Below are positions 55,413 to 64,000 of a DNA stretch of 64,000 nt, piece after piece (the stretch's first letter is position 1; each line of letters begins with the position of its first letter). The notes beneath the pieces were generated by a model that was given only the letters and a program-made list of their open reading frames with translations, searched no databases and was not told the origin of the DNA. The DNA comes from Rhizomys pruinosus. Taxonomy: Eukaryota; Chordata; Mammalia; Rodentia; Spalacidae. The stretch covers positions 257,645 through 321,644 of the forward strand of contig VZQC01006609.1 in assembly GCA_009823505.1 (NCBI GenBank), given 5' to 3'. Made by a program: the position numbers and the translations under genes.

Positions 55413-55784
55413 CACATTCTTTTCAACACGCATAAATAATCTGCAAGTGTCTCTGAACTCCCTTGAAGTCTGAAACCTCAGCTTCCCAGACAAACCCTCC
55501 CCCACCCCCACATTATATGTCTTTGAAAGAGCGCTCCTTTCTCTGGCCTCAGTGCTCCTGGGTATCAGTTGTGAGTCAGCAGATCTGGACAAGCCAGCAC
55601 AGAAATTGATCATGAAATATAAAGACACTTAGCATAGTTCTTGACAAGGTAAGATCAATCGATATGGCTGAAGTGTTTTGTTTCAGGGAAGAATCAGCCA
55701 CTTAGTCTGTGGATGTGGGGAGAAATAGGACAGTGCCTTCCAGTCAGCTGGTGCATGGATTTAAGTAAAGGATGAGGGGTTGGG

Positions 55785-56235
55785 GGAAACGGCTCTGGAG
55801 GTAAGAGTGCTTGTTGTACAAAGGACTTGAGTTCAAATCTCTAGCACCCATATTCAAAATGGGGCATCGAGCTGGGCATGGCGGCTCACGCCTTTAATCC
55901 CAGCACTTGGGAGGCAGAGGCAGGTGGATCTTTGTGAGTTCAAGGCCAGCCTGGTCTACAGAGTGAGTTCCAGGCCAGTTGGGGCTACAGGGAGACTCTG
56001 TCTAGAAAAGACCAAAAAAAAGGGGGGGGGGCATGGTCGTAAGCACCAGCATCATCAAGAGGCTGAGAGCGAAGGATCACCGGAGCTTGCTGGCTTCCAG
56101 TCTACCTCCAGGTATAGTGAGAGACTCTTTCTCAAGGGAATAAGGGGAAAGGTGATAGAGCTGGACACCCACGTCCTTCGCTGGCCTCTGCCCTTGTGCG
56201 TGATGTGCGCACCCACACATTGGTGTGCTTCTATA
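55785..56235 (+). mobile_element. RSINE/B4-like element (+) interrupted by a B1 (55869-56022)
   Basis: tRNA-like head 55785-55868 ('ggaggtaagagtgcttgttg'), young B1 ('gctgggcatggcggctcacg'), remainder 56030-56235 ('aagaggctgagagcgaagga', 'ctggcctctgcccttgtgcg'). Confidence 0.7.
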
Positions 56236-56410
56236 CCCACATACACAGACAATATTCTGCGCTATCAAAAAGTTCTACATATCTGCAGCAGCTAAGGAGA
56301 GGAGCTGGGGGTAGTTCCTACGGTCTGCAGAAGTAATAAACAGGTTAAAGATGGAGTGTTGAGAGAGTGTACCTGACGCAACTATTTTTAAAAAATATTT
56401 CATTATTTTT

Positions 56411-56660
56411 GGGGCTGGAGAGATAGCCTAGCGGTTAAGAGCACCGACTGCTCTTGCAGAGGACCCGGGTTCGATCCCCAGCACCCACATGGCGGCCGAG
56501 AACCGTCTGAAACTCCAATTCCAGGAGAACTCCAGTTCCAGGGGAATCCAAGACCCTCTTCTGACCTCCGCGGCATTGCACGACACGGGTGCACAAACCT
56601 ACATGCAGACAGTACACTCATACACATACAAAAAATTAAAAAAATTTAAAAAATATTTTA
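56411..56660 (+). mobile_element. B2 SINE (+), long subfamily
   Basis: Full copy with A-rich tail; forms an inverted pair with the next B2. Confidence 0.94.
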
Positions 56661-56703
56661 TTATTTTTATAACTAAAAATTTTTAATTTATTATTTCTTT
56701 AAT

Positions 56704-56950
56704 TTTTAAAAAAATTTTATTTTATTTATTTCTGTATGTGTATGAATGTACTGTCTGCATGCAAGTTTGTGCACCCGTGTCGTGCAATGCTGCGGAGGTC
56801 AGAGAGGGCGTCGGATTCCCCTGGAACTGGAATTCTCCTGGAATTGGAGTTTCAGACGGTTCTCGGCCGCCATGTGGGTGCTGGGGATCGAACCCGGGTC
56901 CTCTGTAAGAGCGGTCGGCGCTCTTAACCGCTAGGCTATCTCTCCAGCCC
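56704..56950 (-). mobile_element. B2 SINE (-), long subfamily
   Basis: Full antisense copy from 'tatttatttctgtatgtgta' to 'ggctatctctccagccc'. Confidence 0.94.
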
Positions 56951-57362
56951 TAATTTATTATTTTTATGTGTATGAGTGTACCGTCTGCATGTAGGTTGGT
57001 GAACCTATGTCATGCAATGCGGCGGTCGGAAGAGGGCGTCGGATTCTCCAGGAACTGGAGTTAAAGACGGTTCTTAGCCTCCATGTGGGTGCTGGGAATC
57101 GAACCCAGGTTCTCTGCAAGAGCATTCGGCTCTCTTAACCGCTGAGCCATCTCTCCAGCCTCTATTATTTGAGTGTATTGCCTGCATGTATGTAAGTATA
57201 CCCATGTGGTACAATGTCCACGGGGGTCAGAAGAGAACTTCAGATTTCCCTGGAACTGATGTTACAGATGGTTGTTAGCCCTCTTGTGGGTGCTGGGAAG
57301 CGAACCTGGGTCCTCTGCAAGAGTAGACAGTGCTCTTAACCCCAGAGCCATCTCTCCGGCCC
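56951..57362 (-). mobile_element. Two more B2 SINEs (-): 56951-57161 (short type) and 57162-57362 (old)
   Basis: Heads 'gagccatctctccagcc' and 'gagccatctctccggccc'. They end about 450 bp before the SGPL1 CpG island. Confidence 0.9.
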
Positions 57363-57800
57363 CTGAGCTAACTCTTCAAGAGCAGGCATTGGTAGGGGCC
57401 CCACAACATTGATCTCACAACACTGAGAAGGCGGTGTCAATGTCTGGATGATGGAGATGCCTGGGACTCTTGGTGGAAGGAAGGTGAGGAAGGCCTCAGA
57501 TAATCTGTCAGAGACCTCGTTAGTAACTACTCTGGCCTGCAGATAGACCTGCCCAGGAGGGCTGCTGTGATGGCCAAGTATTTCATCCTAAAAGTATTAT
57601 ACAAAGATAAGGATGGCGATAATAACGAAGCCCTCATTCGAGCATTCCAGATTTGCAAGGGGATGGAATTGGGTACCTTCACTGGTGACATTGTTTGTTT
57701 AGACCTCAAGATTCTATCAAGTATCAAAGTGCCTACTGTATGCAAGTCATTGGTATAGCTAAGCTGGCTTCTGCTCCCACTTAGTGTCATGACAAGACCA
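57363..57800. other. Unique DNA upstream of SGPL1, with a MIR-like piece
   Basis: 57715-57770 ('gtgcctactgtatgcaagtc') resembles sense MIR. The 63-codon reading at 57567-57758 runs into it and is not supported as a gene. Confidence 0.5.
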
Positions 57801-57819
57801 CTTTCCTGCTTGGACACAG

Positions 57820-58420
57820 GTCCTGCGCAGCCAGCAGGCGAGGCGCGTGGGGAGCCGTGCTGGGCCCGCATCCGGGCGTGCGCGGCCTCGCAGCGGCGGG
57901 CGGGCACGCGCACGCCCGGAGCTCGGAAGGAGGGCCCGCCCCCAGAGGGGCTATTTCCGGGAGGGGCGGGGCCGGGGGAAGTCGAGCTCCAATCTCGGCG
58001 GAGGCCGCCGCTGGGGAGGCCAGGCTTTGGGCCCCGGGGTCAGAAGCGCGCGGCGGAGAGACGTGGGAGGTGGTACTGCGGCGGGGCTTTGGAAGAAGGA
58101 GAGGGAAGGAAGGAAAGAGTGGGCGTCCAGTGGAGGTGCAGGGGCCGCGGCGGGCGGGCGCAGGGTTGAGGGGAGCGGGGCTGAGAGGAGGCTGAGCGGA
58201 GCGGGGCCGAGAGGAGGCTGAACGAAGTGGGGCCGAGAGGAGGCTGAGCGGAGCGGAGCCAAGAGGAGGCTGAGCGGAGCCAGGCAGAGGGGAGCGGGGC
58301 TGGGGCCTGGACGGGAGCCGTGGGACCTGGTGGCCGCTGGTCCCCGCGGAGGTCGGGAGGGGCGTGTCTTGGGATCCCGCTCGCTCCTGGCTGGAAGTCT
58401 GAGCCTGGCGAGCCCCAGGC
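57820..58420 (+). promoter_or_regulatory. SGPL1: CpG island, SGPL1 promoter and likely exon 1
   Basis: About 600 bp of very GC-rich, CpG-rich sequence with a GC box ('gaggggcggggccggggg', about 57961), no TATA box, just before the exon with the SGPL1 start codon. Transcription presumably starts within it. The end of non-coding exon 1 could not be fixed; 'cgcggag|gtcggg' near 58350 is one weak donor candidate. Confidence 0.85.
58172..58275 (+). repeat. 26-bp minisatellite, four units
   Basis: Units at 58172-58197, 58198-58223, 58224-58249 and 58250-58275 share the core ggagcggggccgagaggagg plus ctgagc, with a few changes. A partial fifth follows. Confidence 0.95.
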
Positions 58421-58483
58421 AGTGGAGGATCCAGCAGATCCAGCCTGGTGGTTTAAAGTACACAGACCTGTTTCCCTCCGCAG

Positions 58484-58545
58484 ACCCTGAGGGAGTCCTG
58501 AGAGGGCTGAAGAGGAAGATGCCCACCTCCGACCTTCTGACGCTG
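58484..58545 (+). CDS. SGPL1: SGPL1 exon 2 with start codon (CDS 58519-58545)
   Basis: SGPL1 is sphingosine-1-phosphate lyase, the PLP-dependent ER-membrane enzyme that cleaves sphingosine-1-phosphate to a fatty aldehyde and phosphoethanolamine, the last step of sphingolipid breakdown. Only its first nine codons lie here. The acceptor is 'ctgtttccctccgcag' (ends 58483). The ATG at 58519 has A at -3 and reads MPTSDLLTL, then a consensus donor GTGAGC, phase 0. Human begins MPSTDLLML and continues KAFEPYLEIL. The membrane span and catalytic domain lie outside the window. Synteny with ADAMTS14 and TBATA and the adjacent CpG island support the call. The ATG-containing frame is short, so an unrelated exon is possible but unlikely. 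Confidence 0.88.
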
Positions 58546-58814
58546 GTGAGCCCTTCCGGAAATCAGACGACCCTTGTCCTTGTCCCCTAAGTCTCTCTCT
58601 TTGCTCCAAAGGAAATGAATGTGGCGCTGTCAGTCCCGCTCAGCGTGCTTGCTTTGGTCAGGCTGAGCCTTCCTTTCTGCCACTTCAGCGAGCTGGGGTT
58701 AGCTGTGGGTGAACACTGGCTGAACATGCAAGTCCCCTGTCCGTCCGTGGAACTTCCACATTTGGAGACTGACAGAGCCCTTGCTGATGGCTTTCAGCTT
58801 TTCCCACTCGAGCA

Positions 58815-58985
58815 ACTTGTTTTTGTTTATGAGACAGCCTCAGCTGTGTAACCCTGGGAGGCCTTGACCTTCCATGGAACATCACCTTCCTGCCTCTTCC
58901 TCCTGGTGCTGAGACTACAGCACAGGCTCTTCCCAGTAAACCAGGCTGGCCTTGTACTCATCTCTTTCTTGATCGTAGTGCTAAA
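58815..58985 (-). mobile_element. B1-like fragment (-), old
   Basis: 'ttatgagacagcctcagctg', 'ccaggctggccttgtactca'. Confidence 0.55.
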
Positions 58986-59149
58986 TGGTTAAAAAAAAAA
59001 AAAAAAAGACCAGAGCTAGGTTTTCCGTGAGATACTACGTTTTAATCATGATCTGAGTTTAAAGTTCACTGTGTTTTTTTATAATATATTAGGGAAATTG
59101 ATCCTCCAACTGGGAAGAAAGGAATGAAAAACAACCTCAGCCCAGGGAA

Positions 59150-59320
59150 AAGTGTGTGTGTGTGTGTGTGTGTGTGTGGTGTTGGGGATTGACTAAAGAG
59201 TCTTACATATGCTAGGTAAGTTCTCAAGCTATATCTTCAGCCATTTTACTTTTTGAGACAGGTCTTACTAAATTGCCTAGGCAGGCCTTAAACTTGCAAT
59301 CTTGTTTACCAGGCCCAAGT
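59150..59320 (-). mobile_element. (GT)n, ID-like (-) and B1 scrap (-)
   Basis: GT run 59152-59178; 'ggattgactaaagagtctta' and 'gctaggtaagttctcaagct' as antisense ID; 'gagacaggtcttactaaatt' as B1. Confidence 0.55.
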
Positions 59321-59374
59321 TAAAAACAATCTTAAAAGTCATGTGATAAGCTTCTTTTAAAAAAAAAATTTTTT

Positions 59375-59750
59375 TTTTTTAATTTTTATTTCATCTGTAT
59401 GAGTGTTTTGCCTGCATGTTAAGTATACCATGTCATGCAATGCCTTGGTGGCGGGGATCAGAAGAGGGCATTAGATTCCCTGGAACTGGAAATAGACAGT
59501 TGTTAGCTACCATGTGAGAATCAAACCCTGGTCCTCTGTAAGAGCAGCCAGTCCTCTTTAACTGCTGAGCCATCTCTCCAGTCCCTGAACTTTTTTTTTT
59601 TTTTGTCTTTTTGAGACAGGGTCTCCCCTTAGCCCCAGCCTTCCTAGAACTTACTATGTAGAACAGGCTGGCCTTGAACTCACAGAGATACACCTGCCTC
59701 TGCCTCCCAAGTGCTGGGATTACAGGCAAGCACCACCACGCCTGGCCCGA
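59375..59750 (-). mobile_element. B2 (-) 59375-59586 and B1 (-) 59588-59750
   Basis: B2: 'ttatttcatctgtatgagtg' to 'gagccatctctccagtccc'. B1: poly-T, 'gtctttttgagacagggtct' to 'ccaccacgcctggccc'. Confidence 0.9.
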
Positions 59751-59943
59751 ACTTCTAATTATTGTATGTGAATTTTTTTGGAGTGTCTTAATAAATGTGT
59801 TCAGTCATTCACCACATATGATAGCAGAATAAGATAAACAAAAGGTAGGATATAATACAAAGTGGATTCTGGAATAGTAGCATAGTTCTTATAGCTCATT
59901 ATATATTAGATGCAGAGATAGTGTACATTCTCATTAAATTTAA

Positions 59944-60163
59944 AAAAATTTTATTTTATGTGTATGAGCATTTTGCCTGCATGTACGTAAGTACACTCAT
60001 GTTGTACAGTGCCCACGGAGGCCAGTAAAGGGTGTCAGATCCCCTGGAACTGGAGTTTACAGAGGGTTGTTAGCTACAGTGTAGTTATTGGGAACTGAAC
60101 ATGGGTCCTCTGTAAGAGCAACCAGTCCTCATAACTAACTGCTAAACCATCTCTCCAACCTCG
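59944..60163 (-). mobile_element. B2 SINE (-), older, with target duplication
   Basis: The direct repeat ctcattaaattt occurs at about 59931-59942 and 60164-60175. Confidence 0.9.
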
Positions 60164-60310
60164 CTCATTAAATTTTTATCAAAAACTCTGAAAAATATGT
60201 TGACATCCTCCTTTAATAGTTGAAAAACTAGACTTGAAAGTACCACAACAGGTAAGTGGTAGAAGTTGTTTTACCTCAAATGGAATACTTCCAAAGATCT
60301 TTCCCTTTTA

Positions 60311-60474
60311 CCTTTTTTTTTTTGTTGTTGTTTGTTTGTTTGTTTTTGGTCTTTTTCGAGACAGGGTCTCCCTGTAGCCCCAGCTGTCCTGGAACTCGCT
60401 CTGTAGACCAGGCTGGCCTTGAACTCACGAAGATCCTCCTGCCTCTGCCTCCCAAGTGCAATTTTTTTTTTCCC
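60311..60474 (-). mobile_element. B1 SINE (-), 5'-truncated
   Basis: 'gtctttttcgagacagggtc' to 'gcctctgcctcccaagtgc', then an extra T/C run. The direct repeat cccttttaccttt at 60303-60315 and 60475-60487. Confidence 0.9.
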
Positions 60475-61007
60475 CCCTTTTACCTTTGTAACACTGCCTC
60501 TGGGCCATGTTCCTAGTAAAGGACAGAGGTTGCTGATCTTTGTGGCTGATAGCAGAGAAAGGGTGGAATTATCTGAGGGTACTTTGGAAATAAGGTAGGT
60601 GGGGAAAGGATTCATATCTCCCAATATCACGTTGCCTGAAAGTACTCGACTTGTAATAAAACCTTATTAAGGCTGAAAATCACTGTGTGAAGAGTATGTT
60701 GTAGAGAAAGTGTGAAGATCATCTGGAGTGTGTATGTAACCAAGGGTCTTGAGCTGTTTTTCCTCCATGTGTTCCTGCTCTCAGCTTTGTCTGTCGGATT
60801 AGGGTGGTTTACCTGCCTTTTTCCATTTGCTCACATGTAACACTTTCCACCTTTGTCTCAGGGAGAATAATAAGTGTGTTCTTCTGCCTTGGCCTTTATC
60901 TACTTGGTAGTGTTTTCATTCATATTCTCATTTTCTCTTAAGTTCTACTGAGTGGTATAACTGTTAAAATTGTCAGATACTTGTAGTTTTAAAGGAAAAG
61001 TTACTTC

Positions 61008-61255
61008 GGGGGCTGGAGAGATGGCCTAGCGGTTAAGAGCACCGACCGCTCTTACAGAGGACCCGGGTTCGATCCCCAGCACCCACATGGCAGCCGAGAA
61101 CCGTCTAGGACTCCAATTCCAGGAGAACTCCAGCTCCAGGGGAATCCGATACCCTCTTCTGACCTCCGCGGCATTGCACGACATGGATGCACAGACTTGC
61201 ATGCAGACAGTACATTTATACACATACAGAAATAAATAAAAATTAAAAAAAAAAA
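61008..61255 (+). mobile_element. B2 SINE (+), long subfamily, with 17-bp target duplication
   Basis: The direct repeat aaaggaaaagttacttc at 60991-61007 and 61256-61272. Confidence 0.96.
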
Positions 61256-62462
61256 AAAGGAAAAGTTACTTCATAAAGCCAGGTATTTTCCTTATGAGGT
61301 CTTGTACAGTTTGAATGGTATTGTTTATCTGGAGAAGTTCTCAACCCAGGCAGTTTCATTCCTCAGGGACTTTTGACAATCTTGGCCAGATAGAAGCCAG
61401 GAATACAGTCAAGCATCCTAGGATGTCCATAACCTCCCCAACCAAGAGAGACATGGCTTAGAATGGCCACAGTCCAGAGATTGAGAACTTTGGTCTGTGA
61501 TCCCTAACATGGCTAACTGCCTATCTGCAGCAGTGTTTTCCTGTGGCTAGGGGAGTGAGCCTGTTGGCAGTGTCACTTAGGGTTATTTTGCCCATGGATA
61601 AAGCCCTTCTGTCTTGTAATCTATATGGCTCAGTCTGCAGTGTGATCATCTGTAATGAAGCAACATTCTGAAGTAACATTCTCCTTTTCAACATTTCTAC
61701 AGCTCCCTTTGAAATCAGCAAGCCTTATTCAGTTTTGATTTTTGGATCAAAAATTAATTTTTCCAGGTCTTTGAACTTGATCCATGGCCTTTGACTCTTT
61801 TGGGGGGGGGTACTTTCTGAATCTGAGATGAAATTTAACTAATAAGTTGAAATTAACACTAAAAGTTCATTTCTATTATTTGAGCCTAGTTCTTGATTGT
61901 GGGATTAACTAGAAAAAGGGGAAAGTTCATTGTGACTGGCAGGACATTTAAAATTTGTGTTCATTGTAGAATAAGCACTATATTTGATATTCTTCTAATC
62001 CTATAATAATTTCTCCAACCTTTAGTCCAGAAGAAAGGGGGAAATTATAACTAGATAAACTCCAGATCTCAGGATTTGGCTTAGCTTTGCAGTCTATGTG
62101 GCAGGGTTTTTTTTTAGTAACATTTGCCTTTTTAATGAGGGTTTGTCCAATCTAATATTACATATAGTTTGTACACATAGGTGGCAGAATTGGGAATGAG
62201 CCTGGGGTTAAGATTTTCCATAAAGAATTGATTTGCAGTGAGTCAGTCTTCAGGTTTTAATAGACAGAGCCCAGTTAATGAAAGAGAAACCCAACCCATG
62301 TTATGGAGGTGAAGGAAGATAGGAACCATCTGGGAAATTGGAATAGTGAAGGTCAAAGTGATGTGGCTGTATTAGTCAACTGGCACATTCCAGCTTTGTG
62401 ATTGGAAGTGTCAGAGACTATTCACTAAGGTGAAGCACACATAAAGAAAATGAACAGGTAGT

Positions 62463-63010
62463 CAGGAGTGGTGGTACTTACCTGTAATCCCAAAACTCAA
62501 AGGCAGAAGCATCCTGGGTTAATAGCCAGACTGGGCTAAATTTCGAACTCCCAGTTAGCTGGACTTTTTTTTTTGTCTTTTTGAGACAGGGTCTTCCTTT
62601 AGTTCCAGCTGGCCTGGAGCTTGCTGTGTAGACCAGGCTGGCCTTGAACTCACAGAAATCCACCTGCCTCTGCCTCCCGAGTGCTGGGATTAAAGGCGTG
62701 TGCCACCACGTTCGGCTTGGACTACTTTAAAAAAATACTTATTATTTTTATTTTATGTGAATGAATGTATTGCTTGCATGTGTGTAAGGGCATCCATGTT
62801 GTGCACTGTCCATGGAGGTCAGAAGAATGTATCAGATGGATTTCCTGGAACTGGAGTTAAGGAAGGTTGATAGCTGCCCTGTGAGTGCTGGCAATTGAAC
62901 CTGGGTCCTCTGCAAGAGCAGTCAGGGCTCTTGACTGCTGAGCCATCTCTTCAGCCACTAGCTGGCCTAATTGGCGATACCGTGTCTCAACAAAGCAACC
63001 CCCCGCCCCC
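62463..63010. mobile_element. B1 (+) split by B1 (-) 62565-62717 and B2 (-) 62728-62958
   Basis: Outer B1: 'caggagtggtggtacttacc' resumes as 'ctggcctaattggcgatacc' and 'gtgtctcaacaaagc' at about 62959. The inner elements are antisense. Confidence 0.75.
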
Positions 63011-63446
63011 CCCAAATAACTGACAACAACAGTAAAACCCAACAAAGAATGGTGGGCTATCACAGGGCTAGCAGATAGAGCTTTTTATTACTCTTAGGCC
63101 TAAATAGGCAGGAGAGGGAATATATTTTTAGAATCTTGAGAGTTAATGTGAAGCAGGTAGCAGGTAGCTTGTAGGATTGCAGCCACTGGGAGCAGCAGCC
63201 AGCAGGAATGGAATCAAACTTTCTTACTTTCTGGTTTTTTTCATTGAGTTTCCCCTTAATCCACCCCAACAAAAATCAGAGGCCAATAGGAGCCTGGTTG
63301 ATCATAGAGGTAGCCTTAGGAGGCGCACAGCAGAACTGGAGAAGTTTGGATGGAGTACTGAGGGTAGAGGGAGAATGCCTAGTTTGCTGGAGTTGAAGTC
63401 AAGTTAGTTTTAACAGGCACGGTGGAGTTAGTACTTGAACAGAATC

Positions 63447-63745
63447 TTGAAAGTGTATGCGGATGGGAACTGTTACTAACAGCAGATTCACAGGCAAAGT
63501 GTCAGTGTGGCTCTGGGAAGCCCAGAGCTGCTTTGTCCTGGTAGTACCCACAGAGTCTTAATTGAAAGTGGATGAGGATGGGAACTGTTACTGACAGCAG
63601 ATTCACAGGCAGAGTGTCAGTGTGGCTCTGGGTAGTACCCACAGAGTCTTAATTGAAAGTGGATGAGGATGGGAACTGTTACTGACAGCAGATACATAGG
63701 CAGAGTGTCAGTGTGGCTCTGGGTATACCCACAGAATCTTAATTG
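63447..63745. repeat. Minisatellite, three units of about 90-120 bp
   Basis: Units begin at 63447, 63564 and 63656 with 'gtg(t)atgaggatgggaactg'-type starts and contain 'ttactgacagcagattcaca' and 'gagtgtcagtgtggctctgg'. The first unit has about 25 extra bp. Confidence 0.92.
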
Positions 63746-63779
63746 CCTTCATGAAAGGCCTTTAGAAACCTGAACTCCA

Positions 63780-63837
63780 ACCCCTTCTTCCCTGTTTCCC
63801 TTCCCCTCCCCTCCCCTCCCTTCTCCTACCCTTCTGT

Positions 63838-63897
<60 letters not shown>
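63780..63897. repeat. Pyrimidine tract, (TG)n and (TCTG)n
   Basis: C/T-rich 63780-63833, TG run 63837-63868, TCTG units to about 63893. Confidence 0.95.
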
Positions 63898-63975
63898 GGT
63901 GTTGGGGTTGGAACCAAGGGCCTTGTATGTGCTAGACTGGTGTTCTTCTATCATTGAGCTACATTCTCCAGAAGT
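63898..63975 (-). mobile_element. ID-like SINE (-)
   Basis: 'ggaaccaagggccttgtatg tgctagac' and 'catt gagctacattctccag' in antisense order. Confidence 0.6.
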
Positions 63976-64000
63976 TTTTTTTAAACAGAATTCTGTTATT

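Larger units (their letters stand above)
58546..64000 (+). other. SGPL1: SGPL1 intron 2 (5' part)
   Basis: No sequence coding for the next SGPL1 segment (EPYLEIL...) was found up to the window end. Unique stretches without recognised content: 60487-60990, 61273-62460 and 63011-63440. The rest is repeats listed below. Confidence 0.75.

Noticed and set aside
57567..57758. 63-codon reading just before the SGPL1 CpG island
   Set aside because: Its end overlaps a MIR-like sequence and it has no recognisable domain or splice context.
57789..58609. Several overlapping long readings on both strands in the SGPL1 CpG island
   Set aside because: GC-rich DNA lacks stop codons by composition; the 26-bp repeats produce the apparent peptide repeats.

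Overview
The window is nuclear DNA of a muroid rodent. It is packed with rodent-only SINEs: B1 (7SL-derived), B2/B3 (tRNA-derived), ID and B4/RSINE. It also carries rodent L1 and older mammalian MIR, L2, L1M and MER5-type relics. The dominant young B2 type differs from the usual Mus/Rattus B2 in its 3' half, so a muroid outside those two genera is likely; I cannot name the species. All genes found are vertebrate, intron-containing, and in the order ADAMTS14 - TBATA - SGPL1, which matches human 10q22.1.

Layout. Positions 1-1439 are the last intron of ADAMTS14 (+). Positions 1440-1915 are its terminal coding exon (PLAC domain plus a Pro/Thr-rich tail), followed by about 1.3 kb of 3' UTR. From 3.2 to 14.4 kb is a repeat-rich intergenic stretch. 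From 14.44 to about 31.8 kb lies TBATA on the minus strand. Nine coding exons could be joined by hand with canonical splice sites and matching phases into one uninterrupted 353-codon frame, about the length of the human protein. A non-coding first exon is proposed near 31.74-31.8 kb, with an RFX-type X-box just upstream. From 32 to 57.4 kb no gene is seen: the stretch holds one 5'-truncated L1 with a readable ORF2 C-terminus, many SINEs (often nested), microsatellites and unique DNA. From 57.8 to 58.4 kb is a CpG island, the SGPL1 promoter. The SGPL1 start codon lies in a short exon at 58484-58545, and the rest of the window is SGPL1 intron.

The genes do not form a functional unit. ADAMTS14 is a secreted procollagen N-proteinase, TBATA is a thymus/brain/testis factor, and SGPL1 is the ER enzyme that irreversibly degrades sphingosine-1-phosphate. 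They are neighbours by conserved synteny only.

I found no new multi-gene system. The points most worth a second look are: a 12-bp tandem duplication of a TBATA splice donor; the X-box by the proposed TBATA exon 1; a templated 126-bp insertion with a 14-bp target duplication; chimeric and nested SINEs; a 17-bp duplication that marks the young B2 subfamily; an AT-rich palindrome; and a 26-bp minisatellite in the SGPL1 CpG island. Repeat coordinates are read by eye and may be off by some bases.
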